Shown piece after piece: positions 18,428 to 26,895 of a stretch of 64,000 nucleotides of DNA. Every line of letters begins with the position of its first letter. The stretch's first letter is position 1. The stretch covers positions 835,551 to 899,550 of the forward strand of contig NZ_CP013126.1 of the NCBI RefSeq assembly GCF_001441165.1. The letters run 5' to 3'. The DNA comes from Acidipropionibacterium acidipropionici (GTDB lineage Bacteria; Actinomycetota; Actinomycetes; Propionibacteriales; Propionibacteriaceae). The notes beneath the pieces are model-generated. The model worked only from the letters and a program-made list of their open reading frames with translations, made no database searches and was not told the DNA's origin. The translations under genes and the position numbers were made by a program.

Positions 18428-20097
18428 GCGGTGGCTCCTGCCATGGCCTTGTCGAGGTCGGCGATCGGGTCGTCGCCGATGAGGTGCAGCCCGAAGCGCT
18501 CGACGACGATCTGGATGGCGGCCGGGGTGAGGAAGGCCGGAAGGGTGGGCCCGAGATTGATGTCGCGGATCCCCAGGGCCAGCAGGGTCAGCAGCACGGC
18601 CACCGCCTTCTGCTCGAACCAGGACAGCACCATCGTCAGCGGCAGGTCGTTGACCTCGCAGCCCAGCGCCTCTGCCAGCCCCATGGCGATCCGCACCGCC
18701 GAGTAGGAGTCGTTGCACTGGCCGACGTCCAGCAGCCTCGGCAGCCCGATGAGAGTCCCGAAGTCCAGGTCGTTGAAGCGGTACTTGGCGCAGCCCATGG
18801 TGAGGATCAGCGTGTTGTCGGGGGTGGCCTCGGCGTACTCGCGGAAGTAGTTGCGGCCAGGCGACGCGCCGTCGCAGCCGCCCATCACGAAGATGTGCGT
18901 CAGCTTGCCGGTGCGCACGGCGTCGAGCACCTCGTCGGAGAGCTCCAGGACGGCCTTGTGGCCGAAGCCGACCGGGATGGACTTCTCGGGGGCGGTCTCG
19001 GTGAATCCGGGGAGCGCCCGGGCGGCCTGGATGACCTCGGAGAAGTCGTGGTCGGCGATGTGGCGCACACCCGGCCAGCCGACCGGGCCGTTGGTGAAGA
19101 TCTGGTGCTTGTAGGCCTGCCGGGGCTCGATCATGCAGTTGCTGGTCATGATGATCGGGCCGGGGAAGTTGGCGAAGTCGACCTGCTGGTCCTGCCAGGC
19201 GCCGCCGTAGTTGCCCGCCAGGTGCGGGTAGGCGCGCAGCTCGGGGTAGCCGTGGGCCGGCAGCATCTCACCGTGGGTGTAGACGTTGATGCCGGTGCCC
19301 TCGGTCTGCTCCAGCAGGGCCTTCAGCCCCGGGAAGTCGTGGCCGGAGATGAGGATCGCCTTCCCGGCCACCGGGGTGGTGCGCACGGTGGTGGGCGAGG
19401 GCGTGCCGAAGGAGCCGCTGTTGGCCCGGTTGAGCATGTCCAGCACCGACAGATTCGTGCGGCCCAGCCCCAGGGCGTGCTCGAGGAGGTCCTCGATGTC
19501 GGTGGGGTCGGTGCCCAGGTAGCCCAGCGCGTCCTCGACGTCGGCGAAGACCGCCGGGTCCGTGTAGCCCATGACGGCCGCGTGGTGGATGTAGGCGCAG
19601 ATGCCCTTGAGCCCGTACAGATTCAGGGCCCGCAGGCCGATGACGTCGGGGCCCACCTGCTCCAGACCGGCCAGGATGCCGTGGGAGGCGGCCTGCTCGA
19701 TGAGCCCGTCGGTGGTCGACGCCGGGACGAAGGCCGCGGGACCGGTGAGGGTCTCGGGGGTGACGCCGGCGTCGGCGGCGGCCTGCTCGTAACGGGCCTT
19801 GAGGTGGGCCCGGTACAGCTCGGCCTGACGGATGAGCTCGACGAAGCGGGTCTGGCTGAAGTTCACATTGGTCAGCGTGGTGAACATGGCCAGGGCCAGG
19901 AATCCGGCCGCCTCGTCGTCGCCGGCGCCGAGGCGCCGGGCATGGGCGGCGTAGTCGGCGACGCCCTTGAGCTGATAGATGAGCAGATCCTGCAGAGCCG
20001 ACGTCGGCTCGTCCTTGCCGCAGGTGCCCCGGGTGAGCGAGCACCCCGGAATCGGGCCCGAACGGTCGGCCTGCTCGCACTGGTAGCAGAACATCAT
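18424..20097 (-). CDS. hcp: Hybrid cluster protein Hcp (NO/hydroxylamine reductase)
   Basis: 557 residues. The N-terminal cluster Cys are in [18 protein letters not shown] (residues 4-26). Hybrid-cluster ligands appear in [37 protein letters not shown] and GQCNDSYSA. Hcp proteins reduce NO or hydroxylamine during anaerobic nitrate/nitrite metabolism, which fits the nar and nirK genes here. Two ATGs (20097, 20094) follow GGGAAGAG. It heads a two-gene operon with its reductase. Confidence 0.95.
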   Translation of the reverse strand: MMFCYQCEQADRSGPIPGCSLTRGTCGKDEPTSALQDLLIYQLKGVADYAAHARRLGAGDDEAAGFLALAMFTTLTNVNFSQTRFVELIRQAELYRAHLKARYEQAAADAGVTPETLTGPAAFVPASTTDGLIEQAASHGILAGLEQVGPDVIGLRALNLYGLKGICAYIHHAAVMGYTDPAVFADVEDALGYLGTDPTDIEDLLEHALGLGRTNLSVLDMLNRANSGSFGTPSPTTVRTTPVAGKAILISGHDFPGLKALLEQTEGTGINVYTHGEMLPAHGYPELRAYPHLAGNYGGAWQDQQVDFANFPGPIIMTSNCMIEPRQAYKHQIFTNGPVGWPGVRHIADHDFSEVIQAARALPGFTETAPEKSIPVGFGHKAVLELSDEVLDAVRTGKLTHIFVMGGCDGASPGRNYFREYAEATPDNTLILTMGCAKYRFNDLDFGTLIGLPRLLDVGQCNDSYSAVRIAMGLAEALGCEVNDLPLTMVLSWFEQKAVAVLLTLLALGIRDINLGPTLPAFLTPAAIQIVVERFGLHLIGDDPIADLDKAMAGATA

Positions 20098-20243
20098 CTC
20101 TTCCCTTCCCCCTGGCCGGGACGGTCCCGGCCTGTCGGGTTTTTGACTAGTCGATCCGTATTAATGATCGGCAGTCTATGCATACCCGCTTGTCGGGAGC
20201 CACTTGGGGGTCGGGTCTCCGGATCTCGGGCATGATTCCAGGC
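20098..20243. promoter_or_regulatory. Divergent promoter region hcp / mobA
   Basis: This 146 bp gap is locally AT-rich. It contains the 8 bp palindrome GACTAGTC and the arms CGATC and GATCG around CGTATTAAT. These may be hcp operators, but no clear FNR, HcpR or NsrR consensus is visible. Transcription start sites cannot be placed with confidence. Confidence 0.35.
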
Positions 20244-20843
20244 ATGACAGATGACCGGATCGACGCCGTGATCCTGGCCGGTGGCACCGCCGAGAGACTC
20301 GGCGGTGCCTCGAAGGCCGACCTCCTGCTGAACGGGCGTCGACTGCTGGATCTGGTGCTCGGATCGATCCGCGAGCTGCGGGCGGAGCGGGACGGGCGCG
20401 ACGTCGTCGTCGCACCGGCGTCGGTGGAAACGCCGACCCTGCGCACCATGGAGGATCCGCCCGGATCCGGCCCCCTGGCCGGCATCGGCGCCGGGCTGGA
20501 GCTGCTCCCGCATGACGCGGGCCTGGTGCTGGTGTGCGCGGTGGACTCCCCGGGGATCGGAGCCTGGGCGCCGGCGCTGCTGCAGGCGATGGAGGCGGGG
20601 ACCGACGCGGACGGCGCCATCGTGCTGGGCGGTGAACCCGAACCCTTCCGGCAGTACCTGCAGGGGATCTACCGGCGTCGCTCCCTGGCGGCGGCGCTGG
20701 AGGCGGCCGGGAGCCTGGATAACCGCTCGGTGCGCGGGGTGCTGGGCCGCCTCAGGCTGATCGACGTCCCCGTCGACGCCGGGGCCTGCCGCGATCTGGA
20801 CACCCCCGAGGACCTCGCCCGGTGGCGCAGCTATTTCGCCTGA
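20244..20843 (+). CDS. mobA: Molybdenum cofactor guanylyltransferase-like MobA
   Basis: 199-residue nucleotidyltransferase attaching GMP to Mo-molybdopterin to give the bis-MGD form required by NarG. The N-terminal signature is ILAGGTAERLGGASKADL (residues 9-26), with GPLAGIGAGL and a VCAVDSPG Asp motif. The ATG at 20244 is preferred; an in-frame ATG at 20232 is possible. The NTP-binding Lys and Arg are present. It stands alone, divergent from hcp. Confidence 0.9.
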   Translation: MTDDRIDAVILAGGTAERLGGASKADLLLNGRRLLDLVLGSIRELRAERDGRDVVVAPASVETPTLRTMEDPPGSGPLAGIGAGLELLPHDAGLVLVCAVDSPGIGAWAPALLQAMEAGTDADGAIVLGGEPEPFRQYLQGIYRRRSLAAALEAAGSLDNRSVRGVLGRLRLIDVPVDAGACRDLDTPEDLARWRSYFA

Positions 20844-20869
20844 CCAGGCCGGACCGGCGAAGGGGTTCC

Positions 20870-21187
20870 TCAGTCCAGTGCCAGGATGGCCAGGAGTGCG
20901 CGGTCCACCTGGGCGAGCTCCTCAGACGTGAGCCGACCGACGAACTCACCGAGACGGACCTCGGGGTCGATCGCGGTGACCTGCTCGATGAGGATGCGGG
21001 TCGACACCCCGTCGATCTCGACCTCTGGACGGAAGGACGCGGGCCTGCGGCCGGTCGAGGTGGGAGCGACGAGCCAGGTCGACAGGGGCAGGTCGTCGGA
21101 CTGGACGACGACGGCGAACCGGCGTCCGGCCTGCTCATGTCCGCGGGCATTGCGGGGAGATCTCAGCCGGTAGATGTCACCACGCAC
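20870..21187 (-). CDS. MazF/PemK-type endoribonuclease toxin
   Basis: 105 residues. The N-terminal MRGDIYRL strand, RRFAVVVQSDDL and LIEQVTAIDPEV match the PemK/MazF fold, which cleaves mRNA at short sequences. A GTG start (21187) overlaps the upstream antitoxin gene by 11 bp, the normal antitoxin-first arrangement. Specificity cannot be predicted from sequence. Confidence 0.85.
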   Translation of the reverse strand: MRGDIYRLRSPRNARGHEQAGRRFAVVVQSDDLPLSTWLVAPTSTGRRPASFRPEVEIDGVSTRILIEQVTAIDPEVRLGEFVGRLTSEELAQVDRALLAILALD

Positions 21188-21407
21188 TGATCTCGCCCAT
21201 CTCTGCGGCGAGTTCCTTGGCTGCGGCCCGCTCCTGGGGATCGTCGCGCAGAGCCTCGGCCTCCTCGCGCATCACCTGCCGCCGATGGGCGCGGCCGGCC
21301 TCGAGGATGGCTGCGCGGGCGGCCTCGGACTTCGACAGGCCGTCGGCCGTGAGCTCCTCGAGCGCCTCCTCGGTCTTCTCATCCGTGAGAATCGTCAGCG
21401 TTCCCAT
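21177..21407 (-). CDS. Ribbon-helix-helix-type antitoxin of the MazF-like toxin
   Basis: 76 acidic residues with a short N-terminal strand TLTILTDEKTEEALEEL and helix SKSEAARAAILEAG, typical of RHH antitoxins. The C-terminal tail probably wraps the toxin. The promoter is immediately upstream: a TACAAT hexamer lies 7 nt from the ATG and is embedded in an inverted repeat, implying autorepression and a leaderless transcript. Confidence 0.8.
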   Translation of the reverse strand: MGTLTILTDEKTEEALEELTADGLSKSEAARAAILEAGRAHRRQVMREEAEALRDDPQERAAAKELAAEMGEISAW

Positions 21408-21414
21408 AACGCAT

Positions 21415-21427
21415 ATTGTACGACAAT
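21415..21427. promoter_or_regulatory. Toxin-antitoxin autoregulatory operator
   Basis: ATTGT-ACG-ACAAT, a perfect inverted repeat. It overlaps the minus-strand -10 element TACAAT (complement of 21415-21420), just upstream of the antitoxin start. Confidence 0.6.
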
Positions 21428-21473
21428 CTGACCTACACGACGGCTTCCGTGAGCATGCGGCCCTGCACGGGCG

Positions 21474-21980
21474 TCAGGCCTCGTCGAGCTGGGCGAGGAT
21501 GTGGGGAAGCAGAGGGAGGACGACGTCCAGGGTGTCGGCCGCCCCGCCCCTGGAGCCGGGCGAGGCCACCAACAGGGCGCCGTGCTCATCGCGGGAGGTG
21601 ACGCCGACCACCTCCCGCGAGAGGCTCGACAGGGCAGTGCTCTCCAGCCCGTGGGCGCGGATCTGCTCGGCGATGCCCGGCAGCTCCACCTCGACCGCCT
21701 CGCGCACCACTTCGGGCGCATGGTCCCGGCGTCCGAAACCAGTACCGCCCAGCACCAGGACGAATCTGGCAGCGGTCGCCAGAGCGGCGGCCAGGGCCAC
21801 CCGGATCTGGCCGACGTCCTCCCCCACGATCTCCAGATCCACCGACGACAGTCCAGCCTCCTGGAGCCGGGTACGGGTCGCGGGGCCGGCCTTGTCCGGG
21901 CGCTCGCCGGCCACCACCCGGTCGTCGACGACGATGATCCGGGCCACGACGTCGCTCATGTCGTAGGGCTCATGGCTCAT
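21474..21980 (-). CDS. Second MoaB-like molybdenum cofactor protein
   Basis: 168-residue MoCF-domain protein. The core motif reads VLGGTGFGRRDHAPEV instead of the usual TGGTGxxxRDxTPE, so the Thr before GGTG and the Thr before PE are replaced. GSRGGAADTLD stands for the GSPGG loop. The ATG at 21980 follows AAGGAG. It is divergent from the molybdate-sensing/transport operon. It may be a paralogue with altered activity or partner; adenylyltransferase function is less sure than for 2308-2808. Confidence 0.75.
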   Translation of the reverse strand: MSHEPYDMSDVVARIIVVDDRVVAGERPDKAGPATRTRLQEAGLSSVDLEIVGEDVGQIRVALAAALATAARFVLVLGGTGFGRRDHAPEVVREAVEVELPGIAEQIRAHGLESTALSSLSREVVGVTSRDEHGALLVASPGSRGGAADTLDVVLPLLPHILAQLDEA

Positions 21981-22075
21981 GATGGCTCCTTGTTCTCGGC
22001 TGATGAGCCGCATTTATTCCTCAGATTCGGAACCGTGGCCTGATTTGCACGGTTCTTTCCGGTATATTGTCGCGC

Positions 22076-22483
22076 ATGCCACCACATCGCATCTCGGATG
22101 TGGCCACACTGCTCGGCGTCTCCGACGACACCGTCCGTCGCTGGATCGACCAGGGCCACGTCCAGGCCGCCAAGGACGACGCCGGTCGGCTGCGGGTCGA
22201 CGGGGCGGGCCTGGCCCGATTCCTCACCGACCAGTGGCGCGCCCGCCCCGGCCTGGAGGACGGGTCGAAGGTCCAGTCGGCCCGCAACCACATCCAGGGC
22301 ATCGTCACCGCCATCACCTCCGATGTCGTGATGAGCCAGGTCGAACTCATCGCCGGCAATGCCCGGATCGTCTCACTCATCTCCACCGAGGCGGTCCGCG
22401 ATCTCGGCCTGGAGGTCGGCTCCATCGCCGTCGCCCAGGTCAAGGCCACCAACGTCTCCATCGAACTTCCCCGGACCCGCTGA
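22076..22483 (+). CDS. HTH-TOBE molybdate-responsive regulator
   Basis: 135 residues. An N-terminal excisionase/MerR-like helix-turn-helix (ISDVATLLGVSDDTVRRWIDQG, first 30 residues) is fused to a single TOBE (Mop) domain, with SARNHIQGIVTAI binding molybdate. This layout is common ahead of mod operons in actinobacteria and probably represses or senses molybdate. The TATATT -10 at 22063-22068 leaves 7 nt to the ATG and no ribosome-binding site, indicating a leaderless message. It is followed by modA and modBC. Confidence 0.85.
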   Translation: MPPHRISDVATLLGVSDDTVRRWIDQGHVQAAKDDAGRLRVDGAGLARFLTDQWRARPGLEDGSKVQSARNHIQGIVTAITSDVVMSQVELIAGNARIVSLISTEAVRDLGLEVGSIAVAQVKATNVSIELPRTR

Positions 22484-22497
22484 AGGAGACACCGCTC

Positions 22498-23313
22498 ATG
22501 ACCCACCAGATCCCCACGCACCCGACCCACAGGAGCAGGACGGCGCTGGCCGCCCTGCTGGCCACCGCCCTGCTCTCCCCGCTCGCCGCCTGCTCCAGTT
22601 CGCAGGACTCGTCGGGGGCCACGGCGTCCGGATCGGCGAAACCCACGACGCTGACCGTCTTCGCCGCGGCCTCCCTCACCAAGTCCTTCGACCAGATCGG
22701 CAAGGACTTCCAGAAGGCCCACCCCGGCGTCACCGTCCGGTTCTCCTACGAGGGCTCCCAGACGCTGGTCGAGCAGCTGTCTGAGGGGGCCCCGGCCGAC
22801 GTGCTGGCCACCGCCGACACCAAGAACATGAACACCGCCACCAAGGCCTCCCTGGTGGGCACCACCACCGAGTTCGCCACGAACACTCTGACCCTCATCA
22901 CCCCGCCCGGCAATCCCGCGAGTATCACCGGACTGGATGCCTCCCTGAACGGCAAGAAGCTGGTGATCTGCGCCCCCGCGGTGCCCTGCGGCAACGCCAC
23001 CAAGCAGCTCAGCGGCAAGCTCGGCGTCACCCTCAAACCCGTGAGCGAGGAGCAGAAGGTCACCGACGTCCGCGGGAAGGTGGAGTCCGGCGAGGCCGAC
23101 GCCGGCATCGTCTACCGCACCGACGCCGCGGCGAGCGGGAAGAAGGTGACCACCGTGGCCATCAAGGACGCCGGCCAGGTGATCAACCACTACCCGATCG
23201 CGGTGACGAAGAGTTCGAAGAACGCCGCACTCGCCCAGCAGTTCGTCTCCCAGGTCACCTCGGAGGCCGGCCAGAAGGTGCTGGCCGACGCCGGATTCTC
23301 CCCGGCCTCCTGA
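22498..23313 (+). CDS. modA: Molybdate ABC transporter substrate-binding lipoprotein ModA
   Basis: 271 residues with a lipoprotein signal: hydrophobic core LAALLATALLSPLAA then Cys at about residue 32. The mature part begins TLTVFAAASLTKSF, the ModA strand holding the first oxyanion-binding Ser. SYEGSQTLVEQL, GAPADVLATAD, AGIVYRTDA and HYPIAV are all standard. An AAGGAGA site precedes the ATG at 22498. The stop overlaps modBC by one base (TGATG). Confidence 0.95.
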   Translation: MTHQIPTHPTHRSRTALAALLATALLSPLAACSSSQDSSGATASGSAKPTTLTVFAAASLTKSFDQIGKDFQKAHPGVTVRFSYEGSQTLVEQLSEGAPADVLATADTKNMNTATKASLVGTTTEFATNTLTLITPPGNPASITGLDASLNGKKLVICAPAVPCGNATKQLSGKLGVTLKPVSEEQKVTDVRGKVESGEADAGIVYRTDAAASGKKVTTVAIKDAGQVINHYPIAVTKSSKNAALAQQFVSQVTSEAGQKVLADAGFSPAS

Positions 23314-25298
23314 TGCCGGCGGAGGGTCGCCGGGGCAGCCGGAAGATCGATCCGGCGCCGCTGCCGGCCTGGATCGCCATCCTGGCGGTGGTCGGCGTCT
23401 GCGCCCTCGTGCTGCCGCTGCTGGGGATGGGGCAGCGGGTGCCGTGGACCCGGCTGACCTCGCTGATGGCCACCGGCGAGGCCCGCGACGCGCTGTGGCT
23501 GAGCCTGCGCAGCTGCCTGGCCGCGATCGGGGTGGATCTCCTGCTCGGCGTCCCGCTGGCCCTGCTGCTGGCCCGCGACTGGCGCGGGGTGAGAGTGGCG
23601 CGGGTGGTCGTGCTGCTGCCACTCTCCCTGCCTCCGGTGGTGGCCGGCATCGCCCTGCTGGCCACCTTCGGCCGCCGTGGGTTGATCGGCGCCCGACTGG
23701 AGGCCGTCGGCGTCTCGATCGCCTTCTCCACGGTGGCGGTGGTGATGGCCCAGGTCTTTGTCTCCCTGCCCTTCCTGGTGACCACCCTCGAATCGGCGCT
23801 GCGCACCCGGGCCCCCGGGCTGGAGGAGGCCGCGGCGGCCCTGGGGGCCGGGCCCTCGAGGGTGCTCGCCACCATCACGGCGCCGACCATGATGCCCGCC
23901 CTGGCCCGCGGCACCGCACTGGCGGTGGCCCGCTGCCTGGGCGAGTTCGGGGCGACGCTGACCTTCGCAGGATCCCTGCAGGGCACCACCCGCACCATGC
24001 CGCTGGAGATCTACCTGGCCCGGGAGACCGATTCGGACACCGCCCTGGCTCTGGGCGTCGTCCTCGTGGCTGTGGGGGCAGTCGTGGTGGGGTTCACCGA
24101 ATGGACGCCGCGGCGCCGTCGCCGTCGTCCCCGTCCGGCGCCTGATCCCGGTGTCCCGGCCGCGGCCACACCAGCAGCACCGGTGAGCGCGGCATCAGTG
24201 CTTGTCACCGGTCAGATCCGGGAGCGCGGCTGGGATGTCGATCTGAGGGTGGACGCCGGCGAGGTGGTGGCGGTGATGGGCCACAACGGCGCCGGGAAGT
24301 CCACCCTGGCCGAAGTGATCGCCGGACTGCTCGGCCTGGACGAGCTGGACCGGGCGGAGCAGGGAGAGGTGCGGATCGGCGGGGAGCTGGCCGACGGGCC
24401 CGGCACCCTCCTGCCGCCGCGACGCCGCGGGGTGGCGCTGCTCACCCAGCAGCCCCGGATCTTCGGGCACATGTCGGTGCTCGACAACGTCGGCTACGGG
24501 CCCAGGGCCCACGGCGCGCCCAGGGCCAGGGCGCGGAGGATCGCTCTGGAGGAACTGGCGGCAGTGGGCTGTGCAGATCTGGCCGGACGCCGCGGCGACG
24601 AGCTGTCGGGGGGCCAGGCGGCCCGAGTCGGGTTGGCGCGGGCGCTGGCCGCCGCCCCGTCGGTGCTCATCCTCGACGAGCCGACCGCGGCTCTGGACGT
24701 GGAATCCCGGGCTGGCGTGCAGCGGGTGCTGCGGGAACGTCTGGCCGCCACCGGCACCACGGCGATCCTGGTCACCCACGATGTCATCGACGCGGTGCAG
24801 GTCGCCACGCGTCTGGTCGTGATGGACGCCGGCCGGGTGGTGGAGGACGGCACGCCGAGCGGCCTGCTGGCCTCCCCGGCCACCGGATTCACGGCCCGGC
24901 TGGCCGGGGTGAACCTGATCCGGGGGCGGGCGTCGGTGGATCGCGACAGGCTGGTGTCGGTGGGGGTCGGGCGCCGGCGTCTGACGGCGGCCCTGCCGTC
25001 CGGACCCGAGCAGGCGATCGCCGAGGGGGACGACGTCGCCCTGGTCTTCGGCCCCGAGGCGGTGGCCCTGCACCGCGAACCCGTCGCCGGGTCGCCGCGC
25101 ACCCTGCTGCCCGGCGTGGTGGCCGGCGTCGAGGAGACGGGGGGCCTGGTGACAGTGCTGGCGACCCTCGAATCCGGGGAGACCATCCGGGCCCGGATCA
25201 CCCTCCCGGCGTGGACCGAACTGGCGGTGGGCGTCGGAGACCGGCTGTGGTGCGCCATCAAGGCCACCCAGGTGCGCGCGGTGCCCGCCGCCCTGTGA
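23313..25298 (+). CDS. modBC: Fused molybdate ABC permease-ATPase ModBC
   Basis: 661 residues in one frame. The N-terminal part, residues 1-255, is a ModB permease with about five helices and the EAA loop (LEEAAAALGAGPSRVLATITAP). An Arg/Pro-rich linker spans about 255-285. The ATPase has Walker A GHNGAGKS near 322, signature LSGGQ near 430, Walker B LILDEPT near 451, an H-loop THD, and a C-terminal TOBE-like domain. Transporters usually keep these as separate chains, and fusion fixes 1:1 stoichiometry. No frameshift is needed to obtain it. Confidence 0.93.
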   Translation: MPAEGRRGSRKIDPAPLPAWIAILAVVGVCALVLPLLGMGQRVPWTRLTSLMATGEARDALWLSLRSCLAAIGVDLLLGVPLALLLARDWRGVRVARVVVLLPLSLPPVVAGIALLATFGRRGLIGARLEAVGVSIAFSTVAVVMAQVFVSLPFLVTTLESALRTRAPGLEEAAAALGAGPSRVLATITAPTMMPALARGTALAVARCLGEFGATLTFAGSLQGTTRTMPLEIYLARETDSDTALALGVVLVAVGAVVVGFTEWTPRRRRRRPRPAPDPGVPAAATPAAPVSAASVLVTGQIRERGWDVDLRVDAGEVVAVMGHNGAGKSTLAEVIAGLLGLDELDRAEQGEVRIGGELADGPGTLLPPRRRGVALLTQQPRIFGHMSVLDNVGYGPRAHGAPRARARRIALEELAAVGCADLAGRRGDELSGGQAARVGLARALAAAPSVLILDEPTAALDVESRAGVQRVLRERLAATGTTAILVTHDVIDAVQVATRLVVMDAGRVVEDGTPSGLLASPATGFTARLAGVNLIRGRASVDRDRLVSVGVGRRRLTAALPSGPEQAIAEGDDVALVFGPEAVALHREPVAGSPRTLLPGVVAGVEETGGLVTVLATLESGETIRARITLPAWTELAVGVGDRLWCAIKATQVRAVPAAL

Positions 25299-25623
25299 CA
25301 GGTCGGCCGGCGGGCTCCCCGGCTGACGGCCCGGGGAGGACGTGGACGTGAGGGAGGCTCGACGGCATCCAAACCTGGCGACGTCAGGTGTATTCCACTG
25401 CCCTCGCCAGGTTTGGATGCCGTCGAGGAGAGGAGCCGGGAGCCGATTCGGCCGGTGAAGCTAACCATCCGCATTTCAAGACGAGATCTCAGATAGCAAT
25501 ACGGGTCTTGTCATGTTCACAGGTCCTCCCTTATCGTCGTCCTCGGCGCTGTCGGGACCGACGACGCCAGGCCCGGAGGATCCGGGCCATGGAGGGCGAA
25601 CAGCCCCCGACCGAGGAGACATT
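25299..25623. other. 325 bp leader/intergenic region upstream of the Cys-rich uORF
   Basis: It contains the family A palindrome (25358-25427) and, further on, a 7 bp hairpin GGCCCGG-AGGAT-CCGGGCC (25570-25588). It ends with the ribosome-binding site GAGGAG (25614-25619) of the leader peptide. An in-frame ATG at 25513 could give a longer 67-residue version of the leader, but it lacks a comparable site. No other gene is supported. Confidence 0.6.
25358..25427. repeat. Palindromic repeat, family A copy 2
   Basis: A perfect 23 bp stem, 25358-25380 pairing with 25405-25427 (arm ends CTCGACGGCATCC and CGCCAGG), around a 24 nt spacer. The arm sequence GGCATCCAAACCTGGCG and the TATTCCACTG core match copy 1 near 15230. 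It lies after modBC and may also terminate it. Confidence 0.8.
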
Positions 25624-25716
25624 GTGAGCGACCTGATGCACACCGCTGGAGGCACGGCAACGACCGCCCGCCGCCAGATGTGTATGTGCATGCGCTCCGT
25701 CTCCTGCTGTTGCTGA
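25624..25716 (+). CDS. Cys-rich leader peptide (cysteine attenuator uORF)
   Basis: A 30-codon ORF with GTG start, GAGGAG ribosome-binding site and TGA stop. It ends RRQMCMCMRSVSCCC: five Cys codons in the last eleven, three consecutive before the stop. Short uORFs with clustered Cys codons are known cysteine-responsive attenuators in mycobacteria, and similar putative leader peptides precede sulfur-transport genes in Streptomyces. It lies 157 bp before an ABC importer operon, with competing hairpins in between. Stalling at Cys codons when Cys-tRNA is scarce would raise downstream expression. The function is inference; the codon pattern is plain. Confidence 0.8.
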   Translation: MSDLMHTAGGTATTARRQMCMCMRSVSCCC

Positions 25717-25743
25717 CGCCCACACAGATCGTCACCAGCCGCT

Positions 25744-25794
25744 GAGCCCCGGCTCGGCCACCCCCAGGAGACACCGCGCAGGGCCGAGCCCTGC
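25744..25794 (+). promoter_or_regulatory. Attenuator-like competing hairpins after the Cys leader
   Basis: Segment 2, GGCTCGGCC (25751-25759), can pair with segment 1, GAGCC (25744-25748). Alternatively it pairs perfectly with segment 3, GGCCGAGCC (25782-25790). Segment 3 overlaps a rival hairpin, GCAGGG-CCGAG-CCCTGC (25778-25794). Mutually exclusive stems behind a Cys-codon leader fit an attenuator. No U-tract follows, so control may be Rho-dependent or translational. Confidence 0.55.
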
Positions 25795-25873
25795 CCGCGC
25801 TCCCCCCCCCTCATCGTCACGCAGCACCCGTGCGCCCCGCCGCGCCCCGGTCTGCCCTTCAGATGGAACACGC

Positions 25874-26893
25874 ATGCAGCATCTTGTCGCCGACACCGCC
25901 CTGAGTGGGCCGCTCGAGCAGTCCCCTGAGACCGACTCGAGGGCCCGCCGCCGCGCCCTGGCCCGCCTCATCATCACCCGGATCCTGGGCGCCGTCTTCG
26001 TCCTGTGGGCCGCGGTCACCCTCACCTTCCTGGCCGTCCACGCCACCCCCGGCGACACCGTCTCCCTGCTGCTGGGCCAGAACCGCGACGACCCGGTGCT
26101 GCGGGCCCGCACCATCGAACGCTGGGGCCTGGACCATCCGCTGTGGTACCAGTACCTCCTCTACCTGGTGCGCATCCCCACCGGGGATCTGGGCGTCAGC
26201 TACACCTTCTCCCGCCCGGTCACCGATCTGCTCGCCGAGTCCATCGGCCCGACGCTGCAGCTGGCCGGGGCGGCCACCCTCGGCGCGGTGATCATCGCCT
26301 ACCTCATCACCTTCGCCACCTCCACCCGCCTCAAGGCCCTGCGGCCGGTCTCCCAGTTCATCGAGCTCATCCTGCTGTCTGCGCCCTCCTTCTGGATCGG
26401 GATCGTGCTGCTGCTGGTCTTCAGCTTCAAGCTCGGCTGGTTCTCCATCGTCGACCCGAACTCCCCGCAGGCCCTGGTGCTTCCCGCGCTCTCGCTGGCC
26501 CTGCCGATCGGCTGCTACCTGGCGCAGATCCTGCGCGACGGCGCCGACCGGGCCATGGAGCAGCCCTTCGCCCTCACCTCCCGCTCCCGCGGGCTGTCGA
26601 CCACCAGGGTCTATTCGGCCCACGCCCTCAAGCACGGCACCGTTCCGGTGATCACGGTGCTCGGCCTCATCATCGGCAGTCTCATCGGCGGCGCGGTGGT
26701 CGTCGAGCAGGTCTTCGGACGCGCCGGCCTGGGCCAGATCGCCGTCCAGGCGGTCAACGTCAAGGATGTGCCCCTCATCCTGGGGGTCACGATCGTCGCC
26801 ACCGGCGCCTTCGTCATCGCCTCCACCCTGGTGGACGTCGCGGCCCTGGCCATCGACCCGCGGCTGCGCGCCGCCTCAACCGCCAGGAGCTGA
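25874..26893 (+). CDS. Dpp/Opp-type ABC transporter permease (DppB-like)
   Basis: 339 residues, about six membrane helices. The N-terminal helix RILGAVFVLWAAVTLTFLAVHATPGD is the OppB/DppB start signature. The LILLSAPSFWIGIVLLLVF segment and the EAA-like loop (ALTSRSRGLSTTRVYSAHALKHG) follow. It partners the DppC-like protein 2 bp downstream. Substrate class is peptides, nickel or glutathione-like compounds; the Cys leader and GST-fold neighbours suggest a sulfur compound. The start ATG at 25874 has only a weak ribosome-binding site, which is consistent with regulated initiation. Confidence 0.9.
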   Translation: MQHLVADTALSGPLEQSPETDSRARRRALARLIITRILGAVFVLWAAVTLTFLAVHATPGDTVSLLLGQNRDDPVLRARTIERWGLDHPLWYQYLLYLVRIPTGDLGVSYTFSRPVTDLLAESIGPTLQLAGAATLGAVIIAYLITFATSTRLKALRPVSQFIELILLSAPSFWIGIVLLLVFSFKLGWFSIVDPNSPQALVLPALSLALPIGCYLAQILRDGADRAMEQPFALTSRSRGLSTTRVYSAHALKHGTVPVITVLGLIIGSLIGGAVVVEQVFGRAGLGQIAVQAVNVKDVPLILGVTIVATGAFVIASTLVDVAALAIDPRLRAASTARS

Positions 26894-26895
26894 CC

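Noticed and set aside
25513-25716. 67-codon version of the Cys leader starting ATG at 25513
   Set aside because: No ribosome-binding site, whereas the GTG at 25624 has GAGGAG at good spacing; kept only as an alternative.
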